Program-made: the position numbers and the translations under genes
NCBI GenBank assembly: GCA_036381015.1
Contig: DASVDR010000008.1
Location: 124,001-188,000 of the forward strand
Origin: Gammaproteobacteria bacterium
GTDB lineage: Bacteria > Pseudomonadota > Gammaproteobacteria > Steroidobacterales > Rariloculaceae
DNA: 64,000 bases
Reading direction: 5' to 3'
The notes under the pieces: model-generated
Seen by the model: only the letters and a program-made list of their open reading frames with translations
Told to the model about the DNA's origin: nothing
The model's database searches: none
Part shown: positions 61,292 through 64,000 of the stretch, one piece after another
Layout of the letters: each line of letters opens with the position of its first letter
How positions within the stretch are numbered: the first letter of the stretch is position 1

Positions 61292-63349
61292 CTATTCCTC
61301 GGCCGACGGCTTGAACTGGCTCTCGAGCTGCTTCTGCACGTTCGGCGGCGCGACGGCGTAGTGATCGAACTCCATCGTGAACGACCCCTCGCCGCCCGTC
61401 AGCGACTTCAGCGTCGTCTGATACTCGCCGAGCTCCGCGAGCGGCACCTCCGCCTGAATGCGCGTCAGCCCGCGGGCCAGCGAGTCGTTGCCGTTGATGC
61501 GTCCGCGAATCCCGGAGAGATGGCCGGTGATCTCGCCGACGTACTGACTCGGCGTCGTGATCTCGAGCTTCGCGATCGGCTCGAGGACGATCGGGCCGGC
61601 GTTCTTGATCGCATCGATGAAAGCGCGCTTGCCTGCCGTGACGAACGCGACCTCCTTCGAGTCGACGGGATGATGCTTGCCGTCGTACACGATGACGCGC
61701 ACGTCCTCGATCGGGTATCCGGCGATCGCACCTTCGGCCAGCACCTGCCTCACGCCCTTCTCGACGGCCGGGATGAACTGCCCCGGGATCGCCCCGCCGA
61801 CGACCTCGTTCAGAAACTCGAAGCCCTGCCCCCGCGCGAGGGGCTCGACCTTGAGGAACACCTCGCCGAACTGACCCGCGCCGCCGGTCTGCTTCTTGTG
61901 CCGGTGGTGGCCTTCGGCGTTGCGGGTGATCGTCTCGCGGTACGCGATCTTCGGCGGGCGGGTCTGCAACGTCAGGCCGAACTCCTCCCGGATGCGCTCG
62001 AGGACGAGCCGCAGATGCAGCTCGCCCATGCCGCGCAGCACCGTTTCGTTCGTGGTCGCGTTGTGCTCCACGACGAGGCTCGGATCCTCCGCGGTGATCT
62101 TGTGCAGCGCGTCCGAGAGCTTTTTTTCCTGGCCGTGCTGCTCGAGCTCGAGCGCGAGACCGTACATCGGCGGGGGAAGCTCGACCGACTCGAGCCGGAC
62201 CTCGTCCTCGTCGTGGCTCGAATGCAGCACGTCGTCGAAGCGGATCTGGTCGATCTTCGCGACCGCGCAGAACTCGCCGGCCCCGGCGCGCGGAATCTCC
62301 TCGAGCTCCTTGCCTTGCACGCGGTAGAGGTGCGCGATCTTCACGGCCTTGCGACGGTCCCCGACGAATATCTGATCGCCGGCGCGGACACGCCCTTGGT
62401 GGACGCGGAACGACGCGAGCCGGCCGACGTACGGGTCCACCGTGACCTTGAACACGTGACCGAGGAAATGCGCATCGCCGTCGGCCGGGTCGATGGCGAC
62501 CGGTTTTTTTTCCTCGGCCGAGTAGAACTGTGGGGGATTCCCTTCGAGCGGGCTCGGCATCAGCTGCGTGAATACGCGCAGCAGCTGGCGCAGCCCCGCT
62601 CCCGTCTCGGCCGAGACGAAGCAGACCGGCACGAGGTGCCCGCGACGGAGCGCGCGCTCGAAAGGATCGTGAAGCTGCTCGAGAGAGATCTCGTCGCCTT
62701 TCTCGAGGTAGAGCTCCATGAGCTCGTCGTCGAGCTCGATCACGCGGTCCGTGATCTCCGTGTGGGCCGCCTCGACGCTCGAGAAATCGGGCGTCTCCTC
62801 CGCCGGCTCGAAAAAGCAGTCCGCCACGGCTTGGCCGTTTCGCGCCGGCAGATTGATCGGCAGGCATTGCGCGCCGAAGGTCTCCTTGAGCTGGCCGAGC
62901 ACGCCTTCGAGGTCGGCTCCCTCCGCGTCGATCTTGTTGACGACGATCAGACGGCACAGCCGTCGCGCCGCGGCATAGCTCATGATCCGCCGCGTCACGA
63001 GCTCGACGCCGAGCTGCGCGTTCACGACGACGGCGACGGTATCGACGGCCGGCAGCACGGCGATCGTCCGGCCGATGAAATCGGGATAGCCCGGGGTGTC
63101 GAGCAGATTGACGAGAGTGTCACGATGCTCCAGGTGACAGATCGCGACGTCGAGAGAATGCTTGAGGCGCTTTTCCTGGTCGCTGAAATCGCAAACCGTG
63201 TTGCCCTTGGCCACGCTTCCGGGCTCGCGAATCGCGCCGGCCTTCGCGAGCAGGGCCTCGATCAGGGTCGTCTTCCCCGCGCCCGCGTGGCCGACGACTG
63301 CAATGTCGCGTACGTCGGCGGGCGCGTAAGCCCGGTGCGTCTGCGCCAT
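61292..63349 (-). CDS. Elongation factor G-like GTPase (EF-G paralogue)
   Basis: 685 residues. The GTPase domain has the P-loop GHAGAGKTTL at 20-29, the switch-like NTVCDFSDQE block, DTPGYPDF (G3) and NKID (G4). Domains II to V follow, with GHVFKVTVDPYVGRL, RGMGELHLRLVLERI and GEITGHLSGIRGRI. The fold is that of EF-G, but the sequence differs from canonical FusA: G1 reads GHAGAGKTT, and the switch I region lacks the usual ERGITI-type repeat. This fits the EF-G2 or EF-G-like class, whose role is not settled. The ATG has a GGGGGTG site. It is a stand-alone gene; canonical fusA must be elsewhere. Confidence 0.87.
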   Translation of the reverse strand: MAQTHRAYAPADVRDIAVVGHAGAGKTTLIEALLAKAGAIREPGSVAKGNTVCDFSDQEKRLKHSLDVAICHLEHRDTLVNLLDTPGYPDFIGRTIAVLPAVDTVAVVVNAQLGVELVTRRIMSYAAARRLCRLIVVNKIDAEGADLEGVLGQLKETFGAQCLPINLPARNGQAVADCFFEPAEETPDFSSVEAAHTEITDRVIELDDELMELYLEKGDEISLEQLHDPFERALRRGHLVPVCFVSAETGAGLRQLLRVFTQLMPSPLEGNPPQFYSAEEKKPVAIDPADGDAHFLGHVFKVTVDPYVGRLASFRVHQGRVRAGDQIFVGDRRKAVKIAHLYRVQGKELEEIPRAGAGEFCAVAKIDQIRFDDVLHSSHDEDEVRLESVELPPPMYGLALELEQHGQEKKLSDALHKITAEDPSLVVEHNATTNETVLRGMGELHLRLVLERIREEFGLTLQTRPPKIAYRETITRNAEGHHRHKKQTGGAGQFGEVFLKVEPLARGQGFEFLNEVVGGAIPGQFIPAVEKGVRQVLAEGAIAGYPIEDVRVIVYDGKHHPVDSKEVAFVTAGKRAFIDAIKNAGPIVLEPIAKLEITTPSQYVGEITGHLSGIRGRINGNDSLARGLTRIQAEVPLAELGEYQTTLKSLTGGEGSFTMEFDHYAVAPPNVQKQLESQFKPSAEE

Positions 63350-63589
63350 AAAGCACCCCCGAGTTGATTTCGTTATGCAGCTGAGGCGTTCTCGTCGATC
63401 CTATCCTACCGGCATTGAATCGGGAGCGCACAGCCCTGCGTGAAGCGGGATGCACCACCGGCGGGCCCACCGCGCTCGGCGCGCCGCCCGGAAGCCCAGG
63501 TTGTTCCTCGGCGCCCGACTATGACAACCTAGAGCATTCGCCAAGGGCCGTAGCGCGGCCGGGCCGTCGTACGCGATGAGGGGAGCTCG

Positions 63590-64000
63590 ATGACGACAAA
63601 TCCGCCAACGGGCGGCGGCAAATTGGATCCGATCAAGACCTTGTGCTGGCTCGGCATCGGCCTCTACCTCGGGTACAAGGCTTTGGCCCTTTTCCGCGGC
63701 GCAACGCTCGGCGCGCTCTTCGATTTCGCGAACCCCTCCTTGGCCGGCCTCGCCGCCGGCGCCTGCGCGCTGGGGCTCATCCTGCGGTCGCCGAGGATCC
63801 GCCAGTCGGCGACGATGATCGAGGCGAACGAGACACGCGCCGTCACGCTGTCCTTCGTATTCGTGTTCATCCTGATGGCGGCTTACTACACGCTGCGGCC
63901 CGTCCGCGACTCGATGGCGAGCAACTGGAGCGATTCCGAGATCGCGGTGCTCTGGAACATCCAGTTCTTCCTGAGCACGGCGGTGGTGGCCGTCTACGGG
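63590..64000 (+). CDS. NTP/NDP exchange-type transporter, N-terminal part
   Basis: 137 codons from ATG 63590, open to the window edge. After a cytosolic leader there are hydrophobic helices (TLCWLGIGLYLGYKALALF, LAAGACALGLIL and FVFVFILMAAYYTLRPVRDS). The AYYTLRPVRD-type motif, just after a helix, matches the ATP/ADP translocase (Tlc) and related MFS-type families. A GGGGAG lies close upstream of the ATG. It diverges from the EF-G paralogue, with a 240-bp gap. Specificity cannot be judged, because most of the gene is outside the window. Confidence 0.72.
   Translation, partial: MTTNPPTGGGKLDPIKTLCWLGIGLYLGYKALALFRGATLGALFDFANPSLAGLAAGACALGLILRSPRIRQSATMIEANETRAVTLSFVFVFILMAAYYTLRPVRDSMASNWSDSEIAVLWNIQFFLSTAVVAVYG

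Noticed and set aside
57583-61314. A 1243-codon open frame antisense to the 5-oxoprolinase gene
   Set aside because: It mirrors the real gene in a GC-rich sequence, is rich in Arg, Asp and Ala and has no recognisable domain.

Overview
This 64 kb window is very GC-rich and densely coding. It most likely comes from a gammaproteobacterial chromosome. GreB, RlmJ, an entericidin-type lipoprotein, LipA, a SohB-type protease and a MoxR/Bat operon all fit that group. A Steroidobacterales-like soil or aquatic lineage is a guess. I see no rRNA, tRNA, CRISPR array, complete prophage or intact insertion sequence. The two ends cut through genes: a carbamoyltransferase on the left and an NTP/NDP-exchange-type transporter on the right.

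Layout. 1-4.2 kb: the end of a carbamoyltransferase, two family 2 glycosyltransferases, a radical SAM/SPASM protein and a UDP-glucuronate decarboxylase are tightly packed on the + strand and look like the edge of a surface-glycan or secondary-metabolite locus. 4.3-10 kb: a minus-strand run of catabolic or exported enzymes (LigM-type O-demethylase, phosphodiesterase-type hydrolase, glutaryl-CoA dehydrogenase, PQQ-type sugar dehydrogenase). 10-22 kb: mixed housekeeping and accessory genes, including an AlkB-like oxygenase, a lipoprotein with three tandem NTF2/SnoaL domains, a Tat-exported carotenoid-oxygenase-family enzyme, PBP4, an FKBP, a Mut7-C protein coupled to RlmJ, an entericidin, a REC-GGDEF protein and a porin. 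22-25 kb: a large S9 peptidase.

25.1-34.3 kb holds the most unusual block. A creatininase-family hydrolase, a GTP cyclohydrolase II with a decayed RibB-like N-terminal half, a stand-alone RibD-type reductase, a SAM methyltransferase, a GT4 glycosyltransferase, a PTPS/QueD-like protein that lacks a zinc histidine, an MDR dehydrogenase, a CDP-alcohol phosphotransferase and a membrane alkaline-phosphatase-superfamily protein lie together. I read it as a candidate pathway that builds a modified pyrimidine or pteridine from GTP, decorates it and possibly attaches it to a lipid or membrane carrier. The product is unknown.

34.3-40 kb: a TauE/SafE exporter, a beta-propeller lipoprotein, a penicillin-acylase-family hydrolase and a PDZ protein. 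40-47 kb: a compact operon of MoxR, DUF58, DUF4381, two VWA proteins and BatD, whose genes mostly overlap. 47-55.8 kb: a diguanylate cyclase, a glyoxalase, an alpha/beta hydrolase, an OmpA-family protein, a small conserved-looking ORF with a clean terminator, GreB, LipA, SohB and an L,D-transpeptidase. 55.8-57.3 kb: an orphan phage-tail-sheath-like protein. 57.4-63.3 kb: a fused 5-oxoprolinase and an EF-G paralogue. GTGTC-W-GACAC palindromes lie between convergent genes at 10.7 and 36.4 kb and look like one dispersed repeat family.
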